Assembly (NCBI GenBank): GCA_963702525.1 | Contig: CAVPCY010000022.1 | Span: 1-60,710, forward strand | Direction: 5' to 3' | Source of the DNA: CAVPCY01 sp963702525 | GTDB lineage: Bacteria > Actinomycetota > Coriobacteriia > Anaerosomatales > PHET01 | DNA: 60,710 bases | Part shown: positions 37,394 through 45,415 of the stretch, piece by piece | Numbering within the stretch: position 1 is the first letter of the stretch | Layout of the letters: the number at the start of each line of letters is the position of its first letter | The notes under the pieces: generated by a model | What the model saw: the letters and a program-made list of their open reading frames with translations, nothing else | Told to the model about the DNA's origin: nothing | Databases searched by the model: none | Program-made: the position numbers and the translations under genes

Positions 37394-39472
37394 TCACCAC
37401 AGACGCCGGACGCCGTCTCTGATATGCGCCGAGGTCACCCGCTCAAGCGGCTTCTCGCCGGCCTCGACGGTGTCGGGCGACGCGTTCAGTGCCAGGAAGT
37501 GCGGCTCGACCCGCTCCGAGATGAAGCGGGTGCGCTGCGCGTAGCCGTGAACGTCGGTCATCGGGTTGCCCGCCTTGTAGTAGCGCAGCGGATGGCTCAC
37601 GTAGAGGTGCTGGCGCGCCCTGGTGCAGGCGACATAGAACAGTCGGCGCTCCTCTTCGATCTGTTCGGGGCTTCCGGTCGCCATGTCGCTCGGGATGTTT
37701 CCGTCGGCCGCATGGATGACGTAGACGACGTCGAACTCGAGCCCCTTGGCCGAGTGCATCGTCGAGAGCACCAGCCAGTCCTCGTCGAGCACCGGCGGAC
37801 CTGCGAGGTCGCTCGTCCACTGCGGCGGGTCGACCGCCAGATCGCCGAGCAGCGCCGAGCGGTCCGGAGCGCGACCGGCCAGCGCCTCGATCTGCTCGAC
37901 GTCGGCCAGGCGCGCCTCGACGTTGTCGTAGCGGCGCTCGAGCAGGGGAGCATAGACGGTACGGATCGCGTGGACCTGCTCGGTGACCGCCATTCCCCCC
38001 GCCGTGAGCGATCGCAGGAGAGAGACGACCTGAGGCCACGTCTCGTGGGCGGCCTCGGGCAGGTCGGCAGCCACCCACGCCTCGAAGTCGCCTCCGCCCT
38101 CCGCAAGCCGGCTCTGCAGCGCGGCCGCGGTCTTGGGGCCGATGCCGGGCACGAGCCCCAGCACCCTCAGCGCGGCCATCGCGTCTCTGGGGTTCTCGGC
38201 GAGACGCAAGAACGCGACGAGGTCCTTCACGTGCGCCATCTCCACGAACCGGAGCCCGCCGTACTTGCGATAGGGGATGTGGCGCCGCGACAGCTCCATC
38301 TCGAGTTCCATCGAGTGGTGCTGCGCTCGGAAGAGCACCGCCTGCTGCCGAAGGAGCGCGCCTTGCTCGCGGTGGTCGAGGATGCGCTCGACGAGCCACG
38401 TGGTCTGCTCGGCCTCGTCACGGCAGGTCACGACGGAGGGCCGCCCGCCGCCTTCGCGCTCGGTCCACAGGTCCTTGTCGCGGCGCTCGGATGCTTCGGC
38501 GATGATCGCGTTCGTTGCGGCGAGTATCGGCGCGCTCGACCGGTAGTTGCGCGTCAGGGTGATGACCTCGGCGTCCTCGAAGCGCTGCTCGAAGTCGAGG
38601 ATGTTGCGCACCGTGGCCGCGCGGAAGCTGTAGATCGCCTGCGCGTCGTCGCCCACGCACGTCACGCCCGAACCGTCCGGACGCAGCAGCGAGACGATGT
38701 CGGCTTGGACTGAGTTGGTGTCCTGGAACTCGTCGACGAGCACGTGGTCGAAGCGCTGGCGCACGCGCTCGCCGGCAACGGGGTCCGCGAGCAGGGCGTG
38801 CCAGAACAACAGCAGGTCGTCATAGTCGAGTACCTGCTGGGCCTCCTTGATATCCGTGTAGGCGCCGAAGAGATCGGCCAGCCCTTCCTCGGCGTGTTTG
38901 CACCACGGGAACGCCGTCTTCAGCACCTCGGGCAGCGGGGTGGCGGAGTTCACGCAGCGTGAGTAGATGTCGACACACGTGGACTTCTGCGGGAAGCGCG
39001 TCGAGCTGCGACCGAGCCCCAGTTCCGAGCGGCACAGGTGCATCAGGTCTTCGGAGTCGGCGCGGTCCAGGATCGTGAAGTCGGGCTCCATCCCCAAGTC
39101 GCGGGCGTGCAGGCGCAGGAGCCGGGCTCCCACCGAGTGGAACGTGCCACCCCATACCTTGGCTCCGGAAGCCTGCGGTCCGCCTTCGGCGGCGAGCATG
39201 CCGAGCAGCCCCTCGGCGCGCCGCATCATCTCGGCGGCTGCGCGGCGTGTGAACGTGAGCAGCAGCACGCGTCCCGGGTCGGTCCCTTGAGCGATCAGCC
39301 ACGCGACCCGATGAACAAGGGTGGCGGTCTTGCCCGTTCCCGCGCCCGCGACGATCAGGAGAGGGTGTGCCGGATCGGCTGCAGCCGCTCGACACTGCTC
39401 GTCGTTCAGGTCACCAAGCAACCTGCCGGCGGGGGTGTCGCCCGGTAGCGGGGAGTCGGAGGCGGGAGACAT
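37394..39472 (-). CDS. UvrD/PcrA-like superfamily 1 DNA helicase
   Basis: 692 residues in an intact frame. Helicase motifs appear in order: Q-motif LNDEQCRAA, Walker A IVAGAGTGKTATLV, LLTFTRRAAAEMMRRAE, Walker B VLVDEFQDTN, VGDDAQAIYSFRAA, LTRNYRSS and the late motifs STMHSAKGLEFDVVYVI and EEERRLFYVACTRARQHLY. The protein ends soon after these without a PcrA-type tail. Two LexA-box-like palindromes lie upstream (39476-39491 and 39532-39547), so this is probably a damage-induced repair helicase. Confidence 0.9.
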   Translation of the reverse strand: MSPASDSPLPGDTPAGRLLGDLNDEQCRAAAADPAHPLLIVAGAGTGKTATLVHRVAWLIAQGTDPGRVLLLTFTRRAAAEMMRRAEGLLGMLAAEGGPQASGAKVWGGTFHSVGARLLRLHARDLGMEPDFTILDRADSEDLMHLCRSELGLGRSSTRFPQKSTCVDIYSRCVNSATPLPEVLKTAFPWCKHAEEGLADLFGAYTDIKEAQQVLDYDDLLLFWHALLADPVAGERVRQRFDHVLVDEFQDTNSVQADIVSLLRPDGSGVTCVGDDAQAIYSFRAATVRNILDFEQRFEDAEVITLTRNYRSSAPILAATNAIIAEASERRDKDLWTEREGGGRPSVVTCRDEAEQTTWLVERILDHREQGALLRQQAVLFRAQHHSMELEMELSRRHIPYRKYGGLRFVEMAHVKDLVAFLRLAENPRDAMAALRVLGLVPGIGPKTAAALQSRLAEGGGDFEAWVAADLPEAAHETWPQVVSLLRSLTAGGMAVTEQVHAIRTVYAPLLERRYDNVEARLADVEQIEALAGRAPDRSALLGDLAVDPPQWTSDLAGPPVLDEDWLVLSTMHSAKGLEFDVVYVIHAADGNIPSDMATGSPEQIEEERRLFYVACTRARQHLYVSHPLRYYKAGNPMTDVHGYAQRTRFISERVEPHFLALNASPDTVEAGEKPLERVTSAHIRDGVRRLW

Positions 39473-39475
39473 GAG

Positions 39476-39491
39476 ACGAACTCCTGTTCGA
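39476..39491. promoter_or_regulatory. LexA (SOS) box, proximal to helicase start
   Basis: ACGAACTCCTGTTCGA matches the gram-positive/actinobacterial SOS consensus TCGAAC-N4-GTTCGA at all but the first defined base. It lies 3 nt before the helicase start codon (minus strand), between the likely -10 and the gene. Confidence 0.75.
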
Positions 39492-39506
39492 TTGAGTGAC
39501 GAGCCG

Positions 39507-39535
39507 AGACTAGCACCTCACGAGGGGCGTGTCGA
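39507..39535 (-). promoter_or_regulatory. Promoter of the helicase gene
   Basis: On the minus strand, TCGACA (39530-39535) is five of six to the -35 consensus and TAGTCT (39507-39512) is a possible -10, with a 17-nt spacer. The distal LexA box overlaps the -35. Confidence 0.5.
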
Positions 39536-39547
39536 ACGAGTGTTCGG
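39532..39547. promoter_or_regulatory. LexA (SOS) box, distal
   Basis: TCGAACGAGTGTTCGG differs from the TCGAAC-N4-GTTCGA consensus only at the last base. It overlaps the helicase -35 and lies about 25 nt before CATAAT (39573-39578), a likely -10 for the divergent L,D-transpeptidase gene, so it could influence both. Confidence 0.8.
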
Positions 39548-39629
39548 TTCGTTAGACACCGAGGAGCAATGGCATAATCTTCTTGCGACATCGCAGAGGA
39601 AACCGCAGTTCGACCGGAAGGTCAGTCGC

Positions 39630-41052
39630 ATGTTGAGGTCGCCGAATCGCCTCGTAGCGCTCTTACTGTCGTTTGCCGTGTGTCTCGGCTCGATGGGGTC
39701 TGCGGTGCCTGCGCGTGCCGAGGAGTCGAGCTCCACGCTTCTTCCGGCACCCGTCTCGGCTGAACCAAGCTCGAGCGCGAGCGAAGAGACCGTCACGCCG
39801 AGCGATCCGGGAATCGGTCAGGCGCCGGTCGGGGCGCAGGAGACGACTCCGGCTCCGGCGTTCCGCCTCGAGGACGATGTCGCCAGTGTCGTGTTCGCGG
39901 GGCGCTGGGGGTTCTGGAGCGATGCGGCCGCCTCGGGCCGCAGCTACCGCTCGCTCGGCGACCGCCGGCGCCAGCGCTTCGGCCGGCGTTCTACGGGACG
40001 GGCGTCACGTGGATCGCCCCGGTCGGACCCGATCGCGGCAAGGCGCGGGTCTACGTCGACGGCGCAGCGGTGGAACGATAGACCTGTACCGGTCCGCGAT
40101 CGCGACGGCGCAGCCGGTGTGGAGTGCCGACGGGCTTGGCAACTCCCGCCACACCGTGAAGGTGGTCGTGCTGGGCAGCCGCAACGCATCGAGTAGCGCT
40201 TCGTGGGTGCCCGTCGACGCGTTCGATCTCCAGGGCAAGCCGGCCGCAGCGGGACAGCTTCCTGGCACGCGAGTGCAGAACGGCGACTCCAGGCTCTATC
40301 GCAAGGGCGCGTGGTCGACCCTGCGTCGAAGCGACGCATTCGGCGGGAGCGTGGCGATGAGCTCGTCGCGCGACGCGGGCTACACCCTGAAGTTCAAGGG
40401 CACGGCGGTCACGTGGTTCGGTCGCAAGAACTCACTGAGCGGACGATCTGAGGTCTGGCTGGACGGCAGGCGCGTGGCCACCGTCGACCAGTACCGTCGC
40501 GTCGAATCGGCGCGTCGTGTCGCGTGGGCGACGAGTGGGCTTGCCAATCGTACGCACACCCTGCGGATCAGGGCGCTGGGGAGTGCCGCCGTCGCAGGCG
40601 GTGGAGCGCGAACCGACCTCGATGCGTTTCAGGTGAGCGGCACGGTGCTGTTCGCTCCTCGGCCGACTCCGTTCAAGTACCCGTGGAAGACCTACATCGT
40701 GATCGACAAGTCGAGCTACAAGCTCTATCTGGTCAAGTACGGGTGGCTCCGCGCGGTCTATCCGATCGCGCACGGCAAGAACAACTGCACACCGACGCGC
40801 GTGTGGCGCATCGACGCCAAGTACCCGCATACGTCTGGAGTCTACGGGCCGAGGAAGATGCGGCTGTTCAAGAGGGTCAGAACGTCGCGCGGGTACAGGT
40901 ACGTCTTCTCGGCCTACGGAATCCATGGCACGAACCAGCCGTGGGTCATCGGCACGCAGGCCTCTCACGGCTGTATTCGCATGTACAACAGTGACGTGCG
41001 CAAGCTCTACCCTCAGGTGCCGCTCGGCACGATGGTGGTCACGCGCAAGTAG
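39630..41052 (+). CDS. Secreted L,D-transpeptidase with two beta-sandwich repeats (two frameshifts)
   Basis: About 474 residues after correction. A signal peptide (RLVALLLSFAVCLGSMGSAVPARA) is followed by a Ser/Pro-rich linker. Two related ~110-residue domains come next: VTWIAPVGPDRGKARVYVDG...DGLGNSRHTVKVVVLG and VTWFGRKNSLSGRSEVWLDG...SGLANRTHTLRIRALG, probably carbohydrate- or wall-binding sandwiches. A C-terminal YkuD catalytic domain reads YIVIDKSSYKLYLVKYGWL and ends with the active site SHGCIRMYNSDV. Frames slip near 39965-39990 and 40075. It cross-links or anchors at peptidoglycan. Confidence 0.85.
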
Positions 41053-41116
41053 TGCGGCGAGCCGCGGGGCCGCCGTGGGTATCCTCTCAGCACGCTTGTG
41101 AGCCGAGAGGAGCGCG

Positions 41117-42471
41117 TTGAGCAGGTCGGAGTACACGCCAGCGACGCATCATCGGCGCATACCTGACGATGACGCTCGTCTTCACGTTGGCGGCGTCGAT
41201 CATCTGGGCGATCAACACGATCTTCCTGATCCGGCTGGGCGGTCTGAGCCTGTTCCAGGTCATGCTCGTCAACGCCATCTTCACGGTGAGCCAGATGGTG
41301 TTCGAGGTGCCAACCGGGGTCATCGCCGATACGATCGGACGCAAAGCCTCGATCTTGCTCTGCACGGTCACGCTGCTCGTTTCGACGTTGCTCTACGTTC
41401 TCACCCCGCGCTTCGGCTGGGGCTTCGCAGGATTCGCCGCTGCGAGCGTGCTCATCGGGCTTGGATACACGTTCCAAAGCGGCGCCACCGAGGCCTGGCT
41501 CGTAGATGCGCTCGATTCCTGCGGCTACGCGTTGCATAAGGAGCGCGTCTTCGCACGAGGGCAGATCGCCATGGGGGTCGGGATGCTCACAGGCTCCCTG
41601 CTGGGCGGGCTGCTCGGCCAGGTCGACCTCACACTGCCGTATCTGGTCAGGGCGGGGCTGCTCGCAGTCTGCTTCTTCGTCGTTCTCTTGATGGTCAGAG
41701 ACGAGGGATTCGAGCCGAGGCCGCTCAAGGCCTCGACGTTCGCCGCCGAGTCACGCCGCAGTCTTCGACGCCGGAGTGAAGCTACGGGTGGCGAAGTTCG
41801 GTGGTGCGGCCGCTGCTGTGGGTCTCGGCGGTCGGTGGCGTCTTCTTCATGTACGGCTTCTACGCTTGGCAGCCCTACGTGCTGGACCTGTTGGGGAAGC
41901 CGAACTCGGTGTGGGTCCTCGGCGTGGTCCAGGCGGGATTCTCGGCGGCGGGGATCGCCGGCAACGCGGCCATCGGCCGCATCATGCGTCAGGGCGAGCG
42001 TCGCCGGGACCCCGCTAAGGTGCTTGAGTGGAGCGCGTGGACCAATGCGGGGCTGGCTCTGTGCATAGGGGCGGTGGGCTTCCTCGCGCTCGCAGCCCGG
42101 GCTGCGTGCCGGCGGCGATCGCGATCGTGCTGTGGCTGGCGTTCGGCGTCGTGTTCGGCGTCGCCGGTCCGGTGCGGATGGGCTACATCAACGAGCACAT
42201 CCCGTCCGCGCAGCGCGCCACGGTGCTCTCGCTCGACGCGTTCTTCGGGGACGCCGGCGGTGCGGCCGGTCAGCCCGCGCTGGGCTGGGTGTCGGACCGG
42301 TACTCGGTGCGGCTGGCGTGGGTCATCGGCAGTGCGTTCGTGGCCGCGGCCGCGCCGCTGTACCGCAGGTCGGGTGCGGCGGCCAAGGCGAACGCTGAGA
42401 GTAGGCGAGAACTGAGTTGGTGCCCGGGGTGGGATTCGAACCCACACGAGGTTTCCCCCAAAGGCTTTTGA
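41117..42471 (+). CDS. MFS transporter (three frameshifts; end unresolved)
   Basis: A 12-helix-type permease of about 430 residues. It starts at a TTG (SRSEY) after GAGAGGAG and slips near 41137 into IIGAYLTMTLVFTLAASIIWAIN. Motif A is GVIADTIGRKASILL. Further slips near 41770 and 42105 join VVRPLLWVSAVGGVFFMYGF and IVLWLAFGVVFGVAGPVRMG to the end. The apparent last 17 codons (CPGWDSNPHEVSPKGF) are only the antisense of the tRNA-Leu gene, so the true stop, near 42410, has probably been lost to an indel. The substrate is unknown. Confidence 0.78.
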
Positions 42472-42503
42472 GGCCTCCGCGTCTGCCGTTCCGCCACCCG
42501 GGC
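42418..42503 (-). tRNA. tRNA-Leu (anticodon CAA)
   Basis: An 86-nt gene on the minus strand beginning GCCCGGGTGGCGGAACGGCA. The anticodon loop is CTCAAAA with CAA at positions 34-36. There is a long class II variable arm, the T-arm GTGGGTTCGAATCCCAC, and an acceptor stem ending CCCGGGCACCA, so CCA is encoded. It reads UUG codons. Confidence 0.95.
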
Positions 42504-42513
42504 AACGCAGGTG

Positions 42514-42519
42514 ATTATA
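42514..42519 (-). promoter_or_regulatory. -10 box of tRNA-Leu promoter
   Basis: The minus strand carries a perfect TATAAT ending 11 nt before the tRNA 5' end. The -35 position (CTGGGC at 17 nt) is weak. Confidence 0.6.
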
Positions 42520-42556
42520 CCTGTGTGCGCCGACTAGCCCAGTAGTCCCGTATCGA

Positions 42557-42587
42557 TTGATTCGGCTCGGCCCGGCTCGCCTATACT
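42557..42587 (+). promoter_or_regulatory. Promoter giving a leaderless pdtaS message
   Basis: TTGATT (42557-42562) and TATACT (42582-42587) lie 19 nt apart. Transcription would start at about 42594, which is the A of the pdtaS ATG, and no ribosome-binding site precedes it. Confidence 0.6.
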
Positions 42588-42593
42588 GCAGCT

Positions 42594-44006
42594 ATGGCAC
42601 GACACGACCCATTCGCGGACCTCGACGAGGCAACCCGCGCACACCTCGGCAACGTTGCGGAGAACCTGCAGCTCGTCGCCGACATGGCCTACGGCGACGT
42701 GGCGCTCGCTGTTGCCCGCAAGGGCGGCAAGCTCGAGATAGTCGCCGACGCCAGACCCAACACCGCAGTCGCCCCCATCGCGTCCACCCGGGTAGGCCGA
42801 GTGCTCAGCCGAGATGATGAGCCAGAGGCTTACTCGGCGCTCGAGTCCGGGCAGCCCGTCGGCGGCGACATGAGGCGGGTGGTGCGCGGCATCAAGTACT
42901 CCACGACCGCGTTTCCCATCGGCGATCCCGCCGTCGCTGTGGTCGTCCGCGATCTCGCCGAGACGGTGGTCGTCGCGCCAGGCAAGATGGAGACGGCGTT
43001 CATGGACGCCGCCGAGGAGCTCATCGACTCGCTGCGCCGAGGACCGCTGCTCGACGTGCGCGACAACACGCCGTTCTCGACCACCCGCACCGCCGGCGAC
43101 GGCGTCATGCGCGTCAATGCGGTCGGGCGCATCTCTTACGCGTCGCCCAACGCGGTCAACATCATGCGGCTCGCCGGCGTCGAAGGGGCGCTGACCGGCA
43201 TCAACGCGTCGATGCTGCCGGGAGGCGGGTTCGGGATCTCGCCCGTGCTCGGTACGCGCGCCGCGATCCGCATCGACGCCGAGGTCGCCGAGCGGGTGCT
43301 GGGCTACCGCACCATCGCGCTCGCGGCAGGTGCGCTGGTGCTCGTCGAAGACCTCACCGAGGCCCGGCGCCGCGAGGCCGAGATCAAGGTCAAGGAAGCC
43401 ACCATCCGAGAAGTGCACCATCGCGTGAAGAACAACCTGCAGACGATCGCGAGCCTTCTGCGGATCCAGGCACGCCGCACCGACAGCGAGGACGCCAAGC
43501 ACGCGCTTGCCGAGGCCAACGAGCGCGTCTCGGCGATGGCGGTCGTGCACGATCTGCTGGCAGGCAGCGACGAGGAGCGTATCGACTTCGCGCAGGCGGC
43601 GAGTACGGTGTGCGAGCTGGTTCGGCGAGGGCTGCTCGGCGGCGAACAGCGGGTGTTGGTGAAGGTGAGCGGGTCGACGGGCCAGGTCGACGCACATGCC
43701 GCCACGTCGCTCGTGCTCGCTTTGGCGGAACTGGTCCATAACGCTATCGAGCACGGATTCGCCGATGGTCGGACCGGTCAGGTCGAAGTTGCGATGCGCC
43801 GGGTTCCGGGCGAGCTGATCATGACCGTGCGCGACGACGGCGTGGGCCTGCCCGCCGACTTCGATGCGAGGACCTCGGCGCATCTCGGACTGGAGATCGT
43901 GCGGACCGTCATCGAGGACGACCTGCGTGGGACGCTCAGCTTCTCCTCGGCTCGCGGCACGACGGTGAGAGTTCGCGTGCCCGTCAACGACCGTATCGAT
44001 CGATAG
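42594..44006 (+). CDS. pdtaS: PdtaS-like sensor histidine kinase (GAF-PAS-HisKA_2-HATPase)
   Basis: 470 residues in an intact frame, soluble with no membrane segment. Residues 1 to about 145 form a GAF-like sensor (TRAHLGNVAENLQLVADMAY) and about 150-265 a PAS-like domain (GDGVMRVNAVGRISYASPNA). The HisKA_2 segment REVHHRVKNNLQTIASLLRI carries the phospho-acceptor His (275/276). The ATPase has ELVHNAIEHGF, VRDDGVGLPADFD and LGLEIVRTVI. In mycobacteria PdtaS phosphorylates the ANTAR regulator PdtaR, encoded here 23 nt downstream. Confidence 0.92.
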   Translation: MARHDPFADLDEATRAHLGNVAENLQLVADMAYGDVALAVARKGGKLEIVADARPNTAVAPIASTRVGRVLSRDDEPEAYSALESGQPVGGDMRRVVRGIKYSTTAFPIGDPAVAVVVRDLAETVVVAPGKMETAFMDAAEELIDSLRRGPLLDVRDNTPFSTTRTAGDGVMRVNAVGRISYASPNAVNIMRLAGVEGALTGINASMLPGGGFGISPVLGTRAAIRIDAEVAERVLGYRTIALAAGALVLVEDLTEARRREAEIKVKEATIREVHHRVKNNLQTIASLLRIQARRTDSEDAKHALAEANERVSAMAVVHDLLAGSDEERIDFAQAASTVCELVRRGLLGGEQRVLVKVSGSTGQVDAHAATSLVLALAELVHNAIEHGFADGRTGQVEVAMRRVPGELIMTVRDDGVGLPADFDARTSAHLGLEIVRTVIEDDLRGTLSFSSARGTTVRVRVPVNDRIDR

Positions 44007-44029
44007 CGACGGAAGGACGACCGGCGCCG

Positions 44030-44599
44030 ATGCGCATAGTGATCGCCGAAGACGAGGCCATCATCCGCATGGACCTGCGAGAGATGCTCGAGGAAGAGGG
44101 CCACGAGGTCGTCGCGGAGGCTCGCGACGGCGGCGAAGCCATACAGCTCGTTCGGGAGCAGCGGCCCGACGTGGTGTTCATGGACATCAGCATGCCGGGC
44201 GTGGATGGACTCGAGGCAGCCCGGGTCATCGGCGAAGAGCGGCTCGCGCCGGTCGTGATGGTCACCGCGTTCTCTCAGGCCGCCTATGTCGAGCAGGCGA
44301 GCGAAGCGGGCGCGATGGCCTACGTCGTCAAGCCGTTCTCTCGAGCCGACGTCATGCCTGCCATGCAGGTCGCCGTGTCTCGCTACGCCGAGGCGAGTCT
44401 GCTCGCCGACGAGGTCGCGGACCTGACGGACCGGCTCGAGACGCGCAAGGTGCTCGACCGTGCCAAGGGCTTGCTCATGGCGCGCGGCATGACCGAGCCC
44501 GAGGCGTTCAAGCGGCTCCAGAAGCTCGCAATGGACAAGCGCAAGACGCTGCGAGAGGTTGCCGAGGCCGTCATCCTGGCCAGCGAGGCGGAGGCGTGA
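44030..44599 (+). CDS. pdtaR: PdtaR-like response regulator with ANTAR RNA-binding domain
   Basis: 189 residues in an intact frame. The receiver has the acidic pocket IAEDEAIIRMDL, phospho-acceptor Asp52 in FMDISMPGVDG, and YVVKPFSRADV. A coiled linker (EVADLTDRLETRKVLD) leads to the ANTAR domain: RAKGLLMARGMTEPEAFKRLQKLAMDKRKTLREVAEAV. ANTAR proteins bind paired hexaloop RNA hairpins and prevent termination. Exactly such an element lies about 700 nt downstream at 45297-45344. Confidence 0.94.
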   Translation: MRIVIAEDEAIIRMDLREMLEEEGHEVVAEARDGGEAIQLVREQRPDVVFMDISMPGVDGLEAARVIGEERLAPVVMVTAFSQAAYVEQASEAGAMAYVVKPFSRADVMPAMQVAVSRYAEASLLADEVADLTDRLETRKVLDRAKGLLMARGMTEPEAFKRLQKLAMDKRKTLREVAEAVILASEAEA

Positions 44600-45229
44600 T
44601 CGGCACGCTCTCGCTGTTCGGGCGGACGTTCCTGATCGGCATCGCTGTGGCGGCCCCCGTCGGCGCGATGGGGGTCCTGTGCATCCAGCGCACCCTCGAG
44701 CGCGGGTGGCGGGGCGGTTTCGTGACCGGGCTGGGCATCGCGACCGCCGACGCGTTCTATGCGGGGTGCGCGGCGTTCGGTGTTGCCGCGCTCTCGTCGC
44801 TGCTCGTCGCGTGGCAGACGCCGCTTCGACTTGCGGGCGGGGCGGTGCTCATCTACTTGGGCGTGCGATCTGTGCTCACCGCGTCCTCGACGGGTGCAGC
44901 CTCCTCGCTCGCCGAGAACGCGCCACCACCCGCTGCGACCTCGCTCTACGCCTCGGCGGTGGCACTCACCCTCACCAACCCGATGACGATCATGGCGTTC
45001 GGTGCGGTGTTCGCGAGCGCGGGGTTGGTCGCGGCGCCATCGTTCGCGACAGCGGCCACGGCCACGATCGGCGTCGCGCTCGGTTCGTTGTCGTGGTGGG
45101 TCGCGCTCGTGAGCGTGGTTGCCGCTGTGCGCCACGCGCATCAGCGAATCGGCGCTGGTGTGGGTGTCGCGCATCTCGGGCGCCGTGATCGCCGTGTTCG
45201 GCGCGCTGGCGATCGCCTCGACGCTGTAG
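44596..45229 (+). CDS. LysE/RhtB-family amino acid exporter (one frameshift)
   Basis: About 210 residues with roughly six hydrophobic segments. The family opening is clear (FGRTFLIGIAVAAPVGAMGVLCIQRTL in blocks, then GLGIATADAFYAGCAAFGVAAL), with LTLTNPMTIMAFGAVFA in the middle. The frame slips near 45133, and the end reads ISESALVWVSRISGAVIAVFGALAIASTL. Its GTG overlaps the pdtaR stop, so it is coupled to the two-component pair. LysE-type proteins export basic or neutral amino acids. Confidence 0.85.
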
Positions 45230-45283
45230 AGGCGCCGCCTCTCACCGCGTTTCGCGCACGTTTCCCCGGCGGTGCACGCGTGC

Positions 45284-45289
45284 TATACT
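45284..45289 (+). promoter_or_regulatory. -10 box of the Hdr-glutamate synthase operon
   Basis: TATACT at 45284-45289 places the transcript start at about 45296, immediately before the first ANTAR hairpin. The -35 region (TTTCCC at a 17-nt spacer) is weak, hinting at an activator or alternative contacts. Confidence 0.6.
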
Positions 45290-45296
45290 TCCCAAG

Positions 45297-45344
45297 CGGC
45301 ACAACGGAGTGCCGAACTGAAGAGGACTCGAGCAATGGCGCTCG
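45297..45344 (+). ncRNA. Two-hexaloop ANTAR antitermination element
   Basis: Hairpin P1 pairs CGGCAC (45297-45302) with GTGCCG (45309-45314) around the loop AACGGA. Hairpin P2 pairs CGAGC (45329-45333) with GCTCG (45340-45344) around the loop AATGGC. Both loops have six bases with A at position 1 and G at position 4, the rule for ANTAR targets, and the linker is 14 nt. A terminator begins 3 nt later. PdtaR encoded just upstream is the likely ligand. Confidence 0.88.
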
Positions 45345-45347
45345 TTT

Positions 45348-45376
45348 CGCCCGAGAAGGGCAGAAGCGGGCGTTTT
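45348..45376 (+). terminator. Intrinsic terminator controlled by the ANTAR element
   Basis: CGCCCG (45348-45353) pairs with CGGGCG (45367-45372), followed by TTTT, CG and TTT. It lies before the hdrBC start, so the operon is expressed only on read-through. CTCG in the P2 3' arm can also pair with CGAG at 45352-45355, which offers a route for switching between folds. Confidence 0.75.
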
Positions 45377-45415
45377 CGTTTCTCCGCTAGGCGGTCGAGA
45401 CAGGAAGGCACGTCA

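Noticed and set aside
42419..42471. C-terminal peptide CPGWDSNPHEVSPKGF at the end of the MFS frame
   Set aside because: This is a well-known artefact of translating the opposite strand of a tRNA gene; the tRNA-Leu explains it.
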